A stretch of 64,000 nucleotides of DNA from Terriglobia bacterium. Its GTDB lineage: Bacteria > Acidobacteriota > Terriglobia > Bryobacterales > Bryobacteraceae. The translations under genes and the position numbers were made by a program. Below, piece by piece: positions 49,989 to 59,135 of this stretch. The notes below the pieces were generated by a model. The model ran no database searches and had not been told where the DNA came from. It saw nothing but the letters and a program-made list of their open reading frames with translations. The stretch covers positions 50,312 through 114,311 of the forward strand of contig JAIQFN010000011.1 in assembly GCA_020073265.1 (NCBI GenBank), given 5' to 3'. How positions within the stretch are numbered: position 1 is the stretch's first letter; each line of letters starts with the position of its first letter.

Positions 49989-51331
49989 GCAAACTGCTGC
50001 TGGTGGATGACGACGCGAACACGCTGGCCTCGCTGGCCCGCGCCTTCCGCCTGGCCGGCCACGAGGCGGTGGTATGCGACCAGGCGGATCGCGCGCTGGA
50101 ACTCGCCAAGACCCAGCGCTTCGACATGATTCTCTCCGACGTGGTGATGCCGGGCAAGGACGGCCTCACGCTGCTGGCCGAATTGAAATCCGCAGGCGTG
50201 CAAACTCCGGTAGTGATGGTGTCGGGCCAGGCCAACATCGATATGGCGGTGCGCGCCACGCGGCTGGGCGCCATCGATTTTCTTGAAAAGCCGCTTTCCA
50301 CCGAGAAGCTGCTGGTGACGGTGGAGAACACCGTCAAGCTGTCGCGACTGGAAGAGGAGAACAAACGGCTCAGGCAGCGCGCCGGAAAGCAGGAGCTGGT
50401 CTGGAAATCGGCCGTCATGCAAGCGGTCATGGCCAAGGTGGAGCGCGTCGCGGCGAGTGAGACGCGCGTCTGCATTCTCGGCGAGACTGGTACCGGCAAG
50501 GAACTGGTGGCGCGCACGCTGCATGACAAGAGCGCGCGCCGCAACGGCCCGTGCGTCACGCTGAATTGCGCGGCGGTCCCTGCAGAATTGATCGAATCCG
50601 AACTCTTCGGCCACGAGAAAGGGGCCTTCACCGGCGCTACCGCCCGACATCTCGGCAAGTTTGAGCAGGCCCACGGCGGAACACTGTTCCTGGACGAAAT
50701 CGGCGACATGCCCGCCTTGATGCAGGCCAAGCTGCTGCGCGTGCTGGAGCAGAAAGAGGTGGAACGCATCGGCGGGGACCGGTCGATCGAGGTGGATGTC
50801 CGCGTGATCGTCGCCACGCACCGCAATCTGGACGAGCTGGTCCGCCAGGGCGCCTTCCGCCAGGACCTGTATCATCGCATCTTCGTCTTCCCCATCTCGC
50901 TGCCGCCGCTTCGCGACCGCAAGGAGGACATCCCGCTGCTGGTGGACTTTTTCGCCAAGAGCGTGGCCGAGCAGAACGACTGGCGCGCGCGAGAGATCAC
51001 AGCGGACGCTTACGCCGAGCTGCAGCGCTATTCCTGGCCCGGCAACGTGCGGGAATTGCGCAACGTGGTGGAGCGGCTGTTGCTGTTAGCCGACGAACGC
51101 GTGGAGCGGGACACGGTGCGCCTCGCGCTGCCCTCCGAGGCAGCGCCGCATCAGACAGGGGGCGGCACGCTGTCGGAGCGAATGGAGACGCACGAACGCG
51201 AGCTGATCCTGGATGAGCTCAAGAAACACAACTACAAGATGACCGACACCGCCCGCGCGCTCGGCCTGGAGCGCAGCCATCTATACAAGAAATGCCAGCA
51301 ATTGGGGATCGAGCACAAGTCGACTGGGTAA
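49985..51331 (+). CDS. Sigma54-dependent response regulator (NtrC family)
   Basis: The 448-residue protein has a receiver domain with phosphoacceptor D52 in MILSDVVMPGKDG, then an AAA+ domain with Walker A GETGTGKEL and sigma54-contact loop GAFTGA (about 213-218), Walker B LFLDEIGDMP, and a C-terminal Fis-type HTH (TDTARALGLERSHLYKKCQQ). It therefore activates transcription from -24/-12 promoters when phosphorylated by the kinase encoded just upstream. No -24/-12 promoter was noticed in the window. Confidence 0.94.
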   Translation: MSKLLLVDDDANTLASLARAFRLAGHEAVVCDQADRALELAKTQRFDMILSDVVMPGKDGLTLLAELKSAGVQTPVVMVSGQANIDMAVRATRLGAIDFLEKPLSTEKLLVTVENTVKLSRLEEENKRLRQRAGKQELVWKSAVMQAVMAKVERVAASETRVCILGETGTGKELVARTLHDKSARRNGPCVTLNCAAVPAELIESELFGHEKGAFTGATARHLGKFEQAHGGTLFLDEIGDMPALMQAKLLRVLEQKEVERIGGDRSIEVDVRVIVATHRNLDELVRQGAFRQDLYHRIFVFPISLPPLRDRKEDIPLLVDFFAKSVAEQNDWRAREITADAYAELQRYSWPGNVRELRNVVERLLLLADERVERDTVRLALPSEAAPHQTGGGTLSERMETHERELILDELKKHNYKMTDTARALGLERSHLYKKCQQLGIEHKSTG

Positions 51332-51354
51332 TCGTTCCGTTCTGCCAGATTTGA

Positions 51355-51360
51355 TAATAT
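51355..51360 (+). promoter_or_regulatory. -10 element of a likely leaderless promoter for the toxin-antitoxin pair
   Basis: TAATAT ends 7 nt before the GTG start at 51368. No Shine-Dalgarno separates them. The alternative GATAAT at 51353-51358 would place the start one or two bases later. Confidence 0.45.
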
Positions 51361-51367
51361 TGGCATA

Positions 51368-51625
51368 GTGAGGGATTTTACCGTAGTCGTGGACGGCTCG
51401 GGCCGGATCTTGCTGCCGGCCAAGGTTCGCAAGCAACTCAATTTGCGCCGGGGATCAGAGCTGATCGGCCGCGTGGGCGATGACAGAGTCACGTTCAAGT
51501 CCCGCGCGCAGGCGCTCAAAGAGGCCCAGGAGCATTTTTCACGTCAGCGCCCGTCTGGTAAGCTCTGGTCGGAGGAACTGATCCAGGAACGCAGGCGGGA
51601 GGCGCGCCGTGCCCGCACGGTCTGA
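51368..51625 (+). CDS. AbrB/MazE-like antitoxin
   Basis: The 85-residue protein has an N-terminal swapped-hairpin AbrB domain (TVVVDGSGRILLPAKVRKQL, then GSELIGRVGDDRVTF) and a basic C-terminal helix (ELIQERRREARRARTV) that probably wraps the toxin. It should bind its own promoter and neutralise the PIN-domain toxin encoded by the overlapping next gene. Overlap is 17 nt. The start is GTG. Confidence 0.85.
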   Translation: MRDFTVVVDGSGRILLPAKVRKQLNLRRGSELIGRVGDDRVTFKSRAQALKEAQEHFSRQRPSGKLWSEELIQERRREARRARTV

Positions 51626-52004
51626 GTACGTATTGGACTCTACCGCGCTCATCGCCCTGGTGACTCTTGAGCCCGGCCATCGGACGGTCGAGGAAATGCT
51701 GGACCGCGCGACAATCAGCGCCGTGAATCTTGCCGAAACCATACACAAATTGGTCCAAAAAGGTTCCACTCCGCGCGTGACGGAAGCCTTGCTCCGCCAG
51801 TTGGATCTGGACGTGGTCGATTGGTCTCAGGATATGGCGTACCGTAGCGCCGAGTTCGCCGTTCTCGGTAAGTCACACGGCCTGTCATTCGGCGATCGGG
51901 CTTGCCTGACGTTGGCAAAGCAGCTCGGCGCCACAGCCGTAACAGCCGACTTGGCCTGGCGGAAGGTACCCAGTCTGAGCGTGCCTGTCTTGATCTTTCG
52001 ATGA
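51609..52004 (+). CDS. PIN-domain toxin (VapC-like)
   Basis: The 131-residue protein has the four acidic residues of a PIN nuclease: D10 in YVLDSTALIA, E43 in NLAETIHKL, D96 in SFGDRACLTLA and D114 in AVTADLAW. VapC toxins cut tRNA or rRNA and stop translation until neutralised. The start is GTG 51609, overlapping the antitoxin gene. All catalytic residues are intact, so it could be active. Confidence 0.88.
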   Translation: MPARSEYVLDSTALIALVTLEPGHRTVEEMLDRATISAVNLAETIHKLVQKGSTPRVTEALLRQLDLDVVDWSQDMAYRSAEFAVLGKSHGLSFGDRACLTLAKQLGATAVTADLAWRKVPSLSVPVLIFR

Positions 52005-52046
52005 CGCAGTTTGCTGCCTGCTAGAATCTCCGAAGGAGCATCCCAC

Positions 52047-53006
52047 ATGAGAGTCGGCGTCTTCACCGCACTGCTCGCGCAGTTTTCACTCGATAAGGTC
52101 CTCGAAAAGCTCAAGACCCTGGACATCCACACTGTGGAGCTGGGCACCGGCAATTATCCCGGCGATCCGCATTGCAAGCTCTCGATGTTGAGCGACCGCA
52201 ACGCGCTCAAAGAATTCAAGCAGAAACTAGCCGACAACGGTTTCTCGATCAGCGCGCTGAGCTGCCACGGCAATCCGTTGCATCCGGATAATGCCGTTGC
52301 CAAGGCCTATCAGGAGACCAGCAAGAAAACTGTGCTGCTGGCCGAAAAGCTCGGCGTCCCCGTGGTCATCGACTTTTCCGGGTGCCCCGGCGACAGCGAC
52401 AAGGCGCGCTTTCCGAACTGGGTCACTTGCCCGTGGCCGCCCGAGTATCTGGACCTCCTGGCCTGGCAGTGGGACAAGAAAGTGGCGCCCTATTGGACCA
52501 AGCACGCGCAGTTCGCCAAGGACCACGGCGTGAAGATCGCCATCGAGATGCATCCGGGGTTCGTGGCTTACAGTCCGGAGACGCTGCTCAAGCTGCGATC
52601 GATCGCCGGTGATACCATCGGCTGCAACTACGATCCCAGCCACATGTTCTGGCAGGGCATCGACCCCATCAAAGCCATCCGCGTGCTGGGCGATTCCATC
52701 TTCCACGTCCACGCCAAGGACACGCAGATCTACGACTACAATCTGCCGCGCTCCGGCGTGCTCGACACCAAGAAGTACACCGACGAACGGAACCGCGCCT
52801 GGATTTTCCGCAGCGTCGGATACGGCCATGCGTTCGGCTGGTGGAAAGAATTCATATCCACGTTGCGCATGTACGGCTACGATTACGTGCTCTCGATCGA
52901 GCACGAAGATTCGCTGATGTCTCCGGATGAAGGTCTGAGGAAAGGCGCCGCGTTTCTGAACGCGATCGTGATTAAAGATCAGCCCAGCGCACCCTGGTGG
53001 GTGTAG
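52047..53006 (+). CDS. Sugar phosphate isomerase/epimerase family TIM-barrel protein
   Basis: The 319-residue cytosolic protein is an AP-endonuclease-2/xylose-isomerase-like TIM barrel. Metal-site segments are HTVELGTGNYPG, IAIEMHPGFVAYSPETLL, CNYDPSHMFWQG, FHVHAKDTQIYDY and LSIEHEDSLM. Relatives include myo-inositol catabolism enzymes and uncharacterised sugar isomerases; substrate not assigned. A good AAGGAG at 52033-52038 lies 8 nt before ATG 52047, with TAGAAT at 52022-52027 close upstream. It stands alone and ends 9 nt from the convergent AraC gene. Confidence 0.85.
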   Translation: MRVGVFTALLAQFSLDKVLEKLKTLDIHTVELGTGNYPGDPHCKLSMLSDRNALKEFKQKLADNGFSISALSCHGNPLHPDNAVAKAYQETSKKTVLLAEKLGVPVVIDFSGCPGDSDKARFPNWVTCPWPPEYLDLLAWQWDKKVAPYWTKHAQFAKDHGVKIAIEMHPGFVAYSPETLLKLRSIAGDTIGCNYDPSHMFWQGIDPIKAIRVLGDSIFHVHAKDTQIYDYNLPRSGVLDTKKYTDERNRAWIFRSVGYGHAFGWWKEFISTLRMYGYDYVLSIEHEDSLMSPDEGLRKGAAFLNAIVIKDQPSAPWWV

Positions 53007-53015
53007 GCCGCGACG

Positions 53016-54008
53016 CTACGGGCGCGTCGACAGATCGCGGAACTTCGCCGGCGTCAGACCGGTGTGACTCTTGAACATGGCGCAGAAGTGGCTCTGGTCG
53101 GAGAATCCACAGGTGAGCGCGACCTCCGACAGAGGCGTCTCGCTGTTTGCAAGAAGCTGCGAAGCGTGTTCGATCCGGCGCTTGCGGATGTGCTCGCCGA
53201 TGGTGGACTGGTAGTGCTTGCGGAACTCCCGCGACAAGTGCACCGGATGCACCCCGGCGATGGAAGCCAGCTCAGCCAGGCTCGGAGCCAGCAAATAGGA
53301 ATCTTCCAGCGTCTCGCGCACGCGCCGCAGCCAACCCGGCGCGTTCGATCCGTTGCCTTCGCCGATGGCACGCGCGCTCTCGGCCAGAATCTCCAACAGG
53401 ACGCCTTCGATGGCCAGCGGAGCGATATCGTCGTCCGCTCTGAACTCGCGCAGCATGCGGTTCGCGAGCCAGGAGGAGGCCAAGCCCGGGACTTCGCCTG
53501 GCTTGGACAGCACCGGCGCATGATCGCGCAGACGATCCAGGATCTGCGGGTCGATCTTCACCAGCAAGCACCGCACGGTGGTGGTGTATTGGTTCTCATG
53601 CAGCTCCGCAGGCGGCAGGAATCGCAAGGCGCCTTCTTCACAGATGCAAGCCTGGTTCGCATATTTCTCCGTGTAGGTGCCTGAGAGCACGAAGCTCAAA
53701 TAGGCGTGGGAGTGGCAATGCGGCGCTAGCGCCAGGCCCGCGGAATAAGCGGCTTCAGCGAGCGAAAAGCCCGCGACATCACGCCGCCGAATTACATTTC
53801 CGGAAGTCTCCGTGGTCGGACACGCCCCGAAGCGTTTCTCAAGAGTGACAGCAACCGCGCTCATGGCCGTTAGAATTCCGTCCTCCTCATTTGACGAACT
53901 TTGCTCCGATAGGTTAGTGTTGCGATCCAGTGAATCCGCATCAACCTTGCCGAAGCTCATAACTCCTATACGCACGATATGGACAGTTCGTTTGATCCAT
54001 TGATTCAT
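53016..54008 (-). CDS. AraC-family transcriptional regulator
   Basis: The 330-residue protein has a cupin-like N-terminal sensor (ALAPHCHSHAYLSFVLSGTYTEKY) and two AraC HTH motifs at the C-terminus (SLAELASIAGVHPVHLSREF and PLSEVALTCGFSDQSHFCAM). It probably senses a small ligand and controls a promoter nearby. The start is uncertain: ATG 54008 has no ribosome binding site, an in-frame ATG at 53960 follows AGGAG closely, and the conserved part begins only near 53864. Its target is unknown. Confidence 0.85.
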   Translation of the reverse strand: MNQWIKRTVHIVRIGVMSFGKVDADSLDRNTNLSEQSSSNEEDGILTAMSAVAVTLEKRFGACPTTETSGNVIRRRDVAGFSLAEAAYSAGLALAPHCHSHAYLSFVLSGTYTEKYANQACICEEGALRFLPPAELHENQYTTTVRCLLVKIDPQILDRLRDHAPVLSKPGEVPGLASSWLANRMLREFRADDDIAPLAIEGVLLEILAESARAIGEGNGSNAPGWLRRVRETLEDSYLLAPSLAELASIAGVHPVHLSREFRKHYQSTIGEHIRKRRIEHASQLLANSETPLSEVALTCGFSDQSHFCAMFKSHTGLTPAKFRDLSTRP

Positions 54009-54189
54009 TTACAGTAGAAAAAGTTCCAAAAATCTCAAGTCGAGCCGCGTTGTCCCAATAGCGGACAGGCTTTCCCACAAACGCACATAGGTTGTCGAAA
54101 ATGATTTAATCGTCCGCTAACCGCGAACCAGCTTGGTTGAAGTTTGGCAAGATTCCAGGCGGCCTCAGAATTTACTCTGAGTGTGATTC
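54009..54189. other. Intergenic region between divergent AraC and TPR genes
   Basis: This 181-nt region is AT-richer than its neighbours and should contain both promoters. A small inverted repeat TGTCC-N7-GGACA at 54051-54067 could be an operator, although the arms are only 5 bp. TACTCT at 54173-54178 lies 11 nt before the TPR gene start. No gene is supported. Confidence 0.35.
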
Positions 54190-55425
54190 ATGCGGATGCG
54201 AGCCATACGTTCACTTTGCACTGCGCTAGTGTTACTCATGCCCTGTTACGTTCTTGCAACAGACAACGCGACGGCGCTTTCGAACGCGGGAACACTCGCG
54301 CGGGCCGAGCGTCTCAACGATCTGGCATCCGGGTACACGGCTCAGGCGAACTACCGAAGCGCCGAAGATCTGTACCGGCGCGCGCTTGAGATCTGGGAGA
54401 CTTCCGGTGCGGGAATCGCGGCGGCCATCGGGCGTAGCAACCTGGGAGTGGTGCTGCGCGCCGAGGGCAAATATGCAGAGGCGGAAGCTTTGCAAAGGCG
54501 CGCTCTTGAAACGCTGGAGAAGCTGGCCGGACCCGACGATGTACGCACGGCTACAGCGCTCAACAATCTTGGTCAGCTATATAACGTAGAGGGCAGGTTC
54601 CGGGAAGCCGAACCGTACTTCCACCGCGCCATTGCGATCCGGGAAACAGTGCTGGGCCGTGACGCGCCTGACACAGCGGTCGCAATGAACGGTCTGGCGG
54701 AGGTCTATCGGCACGAGGGCAATTACCAAGCCGCCGCCGAATTGCTGGAACGCGCCATTGCCACTCTGGAGCAGCGCCTGGGTCCTACTTATCCCCGCCT
54801 GGCTCCGCTGCTCAACACTCTCTCGAGCGTGTACTCGGGGCAAGGCAACTACAAGGAATCGCGCAAACTTCTGGAACGCGTGATTGCCATACTCGAGAAG
54901 ACGGTCGGGCCGAACCATCCCGACCTCGGCGCGGCTCTGTCGAATCTGGCGACCGTCGAAATGGCACAGCACAAATACAAACAAGCCGTGGATCTCAACC
55001 GGCATTCCATCGCGATCGACCAAGCCAGCCTGGGACCGGACGATCCAGCCGCCGCCGTCCATCTGAACAACCTGGGCGCCGCGCTCATCATGCTGCACCA
55101 ATATCAGGAAGCGGAATCGTCGCTGCAACGGGCGCTGGCGGCCCTGGACAAACCCGAAGTTCCCGGCCGCGATCACCTGGCGGATGTGTTGACAAATCTC
55201 GGCAACATGTATTTCGCCCAACGCCGCGACTGCCAGGCGGTGGATTCCTACAAACGCGCCATCGAAATTCAGGAAGTCGCGCTCGGCCCAAACACACCGC
55301 GCCTGATCCCCGTGCTTGAATCGTACGCCACCGTGTTGAGACGGATGAAGGACTATGCGGCAGCCGAGCAGGCCGACGTTCGAGCGATGGGAATCCGCGT
55401 GCGCAACACACTGCGCCACGAATAG
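54190..55425 (+). CDS. Exported tetratricopeptide repeat protein
   Basis: The 411-residue protein has a signal peptide (hydrophobic 5-22, ending VLAT) followed by about eight to nine 42-residue TPR units of kinesin-light-chain type. They are marked by repeated GKYAEAEALQRRALE, GRFREAEPYFHRAIAI, GNYQAAAELLERAIAT, GNYKESRKLLERVIAI, HKYKQAVDLNRHSIAI and HQYQEAESSLQRALA. TPR superhelices bind protein partners; no enzymatic domain is attached. It is divergent from the AraC gene and convergent with the pseudopilin gene. Confidence 0.85.
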   Translation: MRMRAIRSLCTALVLLMPCYVLATDNATALSNAGTLARAERLNDLASGYTAQANYRSAEDLYRRALEIWETSGAGIAAAIGRSNLGVVLRAEGKYAEAEALQRRALETLEKLAGPDDVRTATALNNLGQLYNVEGRFREAEPYFHRAIAIRETVLGRDAPDTAVAMNGLAEVYRHEGNYQAAAELLERAIATLEQRLGPTYPRLAPLLNTLSSVYSGQGNYKESRKLLERVIAILEKTVGPNHPDLGAALSNLATVEMAQHKYKQAVDLNRHSIAIDQASLGPDDPAAAVHLNNLGAALIMLHQYQEAESSLQRALAALDKPEVPGRDHLADVLTNLGNMYFAQRRDCQAVDSYKRAIEIQEVALGPNTPRLIPVLESYATVLRRMKDYAAAEQADVRAMGIRVRNTLRHE

Positions 55426-55449
55426 CACAGCGTTGCCGCCGGTGAGCCG

Positions 55450-55929
55450 CTACTTCAGTTCGGGACTCGTGGCGTTGGCGGGCTCCGCCGTCCAATTCTG
55501 ATGAATGGTCATGCTCTGGTCGGAGAAAAACGTGCGGCGGCCGGTGCTGTTATACACCTTCGGATTGGCATTGACCGTGTAACCCTGGGGCGTCGCCGTC
55601 AGGATGAACAGGTAGCCGTCCTTCTCACCGGATGAAAGGCTGGACGGGATCAGATCCGCGGCCTGCGGGCCAGGACCACCGCTGGTAGGCGGGCCCAACT
55701 CGGCCAACGTGGTCGCGTATCGTCCAAACTGCGACATGTACTGCGTCTCCGCTTGATGAACGGTCTGGATTTCTCGAATCACGATGGTCTCGCTGGCGTT
55801 CATCCGGGCGGTGCCCAATTTCGGAACTGCGACCGCTAGAATCACCAGAATGATCGCGATCACGATCAGGAGCTCGATGAGCGAAAAGCCGCGCGCGCCC
55901 CGCAGGCGCCTGGTTCGAAACTGCTGCAT
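55450..55929 (-). CDS. Type IV pilin-like (prepilin N-terminal methylation) protein
   Basis: The 159-residue protein has a type III prepilin signal: basic RRLRGARG followed by the cleavage site G|FSLIELLIVIAIILVILAVAV with E5 conserved. A globular domain with YMSQFGRYATTLAELGPP and GYLFILTATPQGYTV follows, like PilE/GspG-type minor pilins of Acidobacteria. ATG 55929 is preferred over the in-frame ATG 55968, which lies within the upstream gene. It is downstream of the BNR protein gene in the same direction. No other pilus gene is near. Confidence 0.88.
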   Translation of the reverse strand: MQQFRTRRLRGARGFSLIELLIVIAIILVILAVAVPKLGTARMNASETIVIREIQTVHQAETQYMSQFGRYATTLAELGPPTSGGPGPQAADLIPSSLSSGEKDGYLFILTATPQGYTVNANPKVYNSTGRRTFFSDQSMTIHQNWTAEPANATSPELK

Positions 55930-55936
55930 GACATTA

Positions 55937-55942
55937 ATTATG
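55937..55942 (-). promoter_or_regulatory. -10 element at leaderless spacing before the pilin-like gene
   Basis: On the minus strand CATAAT (five of six) ends 7 nt before ATG 55929, with no Shine-Dalgarno. This supports the shorter start. Confidence 0.45.
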
Positions 55943-55957
55943 ACGTGAAACCCGGCC

Positions 55958-58900
55958 CTAACGTGCACTCCCGGCCTGCGGTCTCGGCTCGGTAACGATC
56001 ACCGCCGGGACGTTCTGTTCGTGGACCAGCTTGTTAAAACCCGCTAAGTCCGTGCTCACCAGCTTTTTAAGCGCCTCCAGTTGTACGTTCACCTGGCTGG
56101 CCAGGTCCTCGTAGACCTGCGTGGCCTGCAACGTGGGCGCGTCATCGGAACCTTCGATGCTGCCCAGCAGCGAGGCCAGCTTGTTGTTCAGCTTGATCGG
56201 GAAATTCAGCGGATCTTCGCTGGCGCGATTCTTCGTCTGATACAGCGCTTCTTCCACTGCGGACAGCTTGCCAGCGAGTGCCTTAGCGGCATCCACGACC
56301 TTGGCATCCTTGACGCGCCCGGCGTATTCGTCGAGCTGCTTTCGAACATCCCGGATCTCGACCACGGCCTGGTTGGCCTGGCTCAATTTGCCGTGGACCT
56401 GCAGCGCCACTTCAAGTTGGCGCGCGTAGTCTTCGGGCGTAGCTGAGAGGCGAGGATCTTTCTTCACCTGGAAGGTCTGGGTTTCGGACCTCCCGCCCGC
56501 CGTGAGCCGCACCCGGTACGTCCCGGGAACGATGGCGGGCCCGCGCAAGTTGCCGGCCCACAGGATGATTCCAGGGAAGGACGTCGCATCCGGATAGCGC
56601 AGGTCCCAGACGAATCGATTCAAGCCCGCTTCGGCTGGAACACGGTCGGCGCCGCGCGGACGAGGCGGGCCTTCTTCATCGTCATCGCCGCCGGGAGCCG
56701 GCTCCGCTCGCCTGGGAGCCTCTTTGCTGGAGAACTTGCGAATCAGCTTGCCGGAATTGTCCAGGAACTCCAGCGTCACTTCGCCTGGCGGCTTTTCGCG
56801 AAACGAATAGTAGACCACGGGGCCCGCGGCGGGATTCTGGCCCTCGGCGCGGGCCGTCCGCGCCCCGCCACGCACGGTTCGGTAGCTGTCCTTGGGGCGG
56901 AAGAGCTTCATGTCTTCCTTTAGAGTGCTATCCGCAAGTTGATAGAGCAAAGGAAGATCGTCTAGCGCCCAGAAGGCGCGCCCTTGCGTGGCTACCACCA
57001 GTTCATCCTCGCGTTTCTGAAACGCCAGATCCGTGATGGGGACTACCGGCAGATTGAGCTGGATCGGCCGCCACGAAGTGCCGCCGTTGAATGAAACATA
57101 CATGCCCGTTTCTGTTCCGGCCACCAGAAGGTCGCGGTGATTCGGATCTTCGCGGATCACGCGCGAGAAGGCGTTCGGCGGAAGGCCCGTGTCGATCCGC
57201 GACCAGCTCTTGCCGAAGTCGGTGGTCTTGTACAGGTACGGCCGGAAATCGTCCAGCTTGTACATGCTGGCCGCGAAGTAGGCGGTGGCCGGATCGAACG
57301 GCGACGCTTCGATGGAGTTGATCTGAATCCACTGCGGCAGCTGCTTGGGAGTCGCGTTCTCCCAAGTCTTGCCGCCATCCTGCGTGACATGCACCAGGCC
57401 GTCATCGGAACCCACCCAGATGAGGCCCTTCTTCACCGGCGATTCAGCGATGGTGAAGATGGTGTCGTAGTATTCGATGCTGCTGTTGTCCTGAGTGATG
57501 GGGCCGCCCGACGAACGCTGCTTGGACTTGTCGTTGCGCGTCAGATCGCCGCTGATGGTCTCCCAGCTCGCGCCGCCATTGGTGGTCTTGAACAGGTGAT
57601 CGCCGCCGGCGTAAAGAGTGGCGGGATCGTTGGGCGAAAACAGCAGAGGGTAATCCCATTGGAAGCGGTACTTCATGGCCTCCGCGCCAGAGCCCATGGG
57701 ATTGTCGGGCCAGACCGTGACATTGCGGAGCTGGCCGGTGCGGTGATCGTAGCGCGTGAGCAGGCCGTCGTAGGAGCCGGCGAAGACGATTTGCGAATCC
57801 TTCGGGTCGGGCACCACCCAGCCACTCTCGCCGCCACCGACTTCGTACCAGTCGCGCACCTGAATGCTGCCGCCGTCGCCGCGCGTGGCGATGCGGACGG
57901 TGCTGTTGTCCTGCTGCGCGCCGTAAGCATGGTAGGGGAAGTCGTTATCCAGTGCCACGCGATAGAACTGCGCGGTGGGCTGCTGATCCTGCGTGGTCCA
58001 GGTGCGGCCTCCGTTGGTGCTGACGTTGGCGCCGCCGTCATTCGACTCAATCATGCGATTCGAATCGTTGGGCGCGATCCATAGGTAGTGATCGTCGCCG
58101 TGCGGCGTGCGTATGGCGGTGTAGGTCTTGCCTCCATCGTCGGATCGATAGAAGCTGGTGTTCAGCACGTAAACCGTATCTTCCTTGAGAGGGTCAGCGA
58201 AGATGCGCGAGAAGTACCAGGCGCGCTGCCGCAGCTTGCGCTCGTCATTGACCCTGGTCCAGTTGCGGCCGCCGTTGTCGGAGCGGAAAACGCCGCCGTC
58301 TTCGGCCTCGACGATGGCCCACACACGATCCGAATTCGCGGGCGAGACCGCGATGCCGATTCGTCCCAGCACTCCTTTCGGCATGCCCGGATTGCGGCTC
58401 AGCTCGGTCCAGGTGTCGCCGGCGTCAGTGGACTTGAACAGGCCGCTGCCTGGGCCGCCGCTCTCGAGCGACCAGGGCGTGCGATGCACATCCCAGAATG
58501 CCGCGTAGATCACACTGGGGTTGTTCGGGTCGAGGATCAGATCCACCGCGCCGGCGTTGCGTCCACGCGTGAAGACCTGCTTCCAGTTCTTGCCGCCATC
58601 CATGGTGCGGAAGACGCCGCGCTGGTCGTTCGGTCCGAACTGGTGGCCGAGGGCGGCGACATAGACGATGTCCGGGTTCCGAGGATGAATGCGCACGGCG
58701 CCGATGTGACGCGTGTCCTCCAAGCCGACGTTCTTCCAGGTCTTGCCCGCGTCGCTGGATTTGTAGACTCCGTCGCCGTGCGAGGCGTTGCCGCGGATGT
58801 CCGGTTCGCCCATCCCGACGTAGATGGTGTTGGGATCGGATTCGGAAACGGCGATGGATCCCACCGATCCGGTCTTGAACTGGCCATCGGAAACGGGCGC

Positions 58901-59113
58901 CCAGTTCACGCCGCCGTCCACGGTTCTCCAGACTCCGCCGCCCGTGCCGCCGAAGTAATAGACGCTAGTTTGCGAAGTGACGCCCGCCACCGCCACCACG
59001 CGTCCGCCGCGGAACGGGCCGATGTTGCGGTACTTGAGATCCTTGAGCGCATTCAGATCGGGTTGCGCGGTGAGCACCAGCGCGGAAATGAAAAACGCAA
59101 GGAGAGTCTTCAT
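55958..59113 (-). CDS. Secreted VPS10/BNR-repeat protein (large acidobacterial type)
   Basis: The 1051-residue protein has a signal peptide (MKTLLAFFISALVLTAQ) and many Asp-box blades, such as TVDGGVNWAPV, SSDAGKTWKNV, TMDGGKNWKQV, STDAGDTWTEL, RSDNGGRNWTRV, TTNGGASWETI and TTDFGKSWSRI. A C-terminal ~200-residue region follows with a beta domain (VPGTYRVRLTAGGRSETQTF) and helices. It is annotated in relatives as sortilin-like glycosyl hydrolase, but I see no catalytic set. ATG 59113 is chosen because the signal peptide starts there. It begins 22 nt after the ROK kinase gene and is probably in the same operon. Confidence 0.87.
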   Translation of the reverse strand: MKTLLAFFISALVLTAQPDLNALKDLKYRNIGPFRGGRVVAVAGVTSQTSVYYFGGTGGGVWRTVDGGVNWAPVSDGQFKTGSVGSIAVSESDPNTIYVGMGEPDIRGNASHGDGVYKSSDAGKTWKNVGLEDTRHIGAVRIHPRNPDIVYVAALGHQFGPNDQRGVFRTMDGGKNWKQVFTRGRNAGAVDLILDPNNPSVIYAAFWDVHRTPWSLESGGPGSGLFKSTDAGDTWTELSRNPGMPKGVLGRIGIAVSPANSDRVWAIVEAEDGGVFRSDNGGRNWTRVNDERKLRQRAWYFSRIFADPLKEDTVYVLNTSFYRSDDGGKTYTAIRTPHGDDHYLWIAPNDSNRMIESNDGGANVSTNGGRTWTTQDQQPTAQFYRVALDNDFPYHAYGAQQDNSTVRIATRGDGGSIQVRDWYEVGGGESGWVVPDPKDSQIVFAGSYDGLLTRYDHRTGQLRNVTVWPDNPMGSGAEAMKYRFQWDYPLLFSPNDPATLYAGGDHLFKTTNGGASWETISGDLTRNDKSKQRSSGGPITQDNSSIEYYDTIFTIAESPVKKGLIWVGSDDGLVHVTQDGGKTWENATPKQLPQWIQINSIEASPFDPATAYFAASMYKLDDFRPYLYKTTDFGKSWSRIDTGLPPNAFSRVIREDPNHRDLLVAGTETGMYVSFNGGTSWRPIQLNLPVVPITDLAFQKREDELVVATQGRAFWALDDLPLLYQLADSTLKEDMKLFRPKDSYRTVRGGARTARAEGQNPAAGPVVYYSFREKPPGEVTLEFLDNSGKLIRKFSSKEAPRRAEPAPGGDDDEEGPPRPRGADRVPAEAGLNRFVWDLRYPDATSFPGIILWAGNLRGPAIVPGTYRVRLTAGGRSETQTFQVKKDPRLSATPEDYARQLEVALQVHGKLSQANQAVVEIRDVRKQLDEYAGRVKDAKVVDAAKALAGKLSAVEEALYQTKNRASEDPLNFPIKLNNKLASLLGSIEGSDDAPTLQATQVYEDLASQVNVQLEALKKLVSTDLAGFNKLVHEQNVPAVIVTEPRPQAGSAR

Positions 59114-59135
59114 CTGGCGGCCCTTCAAGATAACC

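Noticed and set aside
51368..52004. Genomic island or phage-defence cluster around the VapBC-like pair
   Set aside because: No integrase, transposase, tRNA or other defence gene is near; neighbours are ordinary chromosomal genes.
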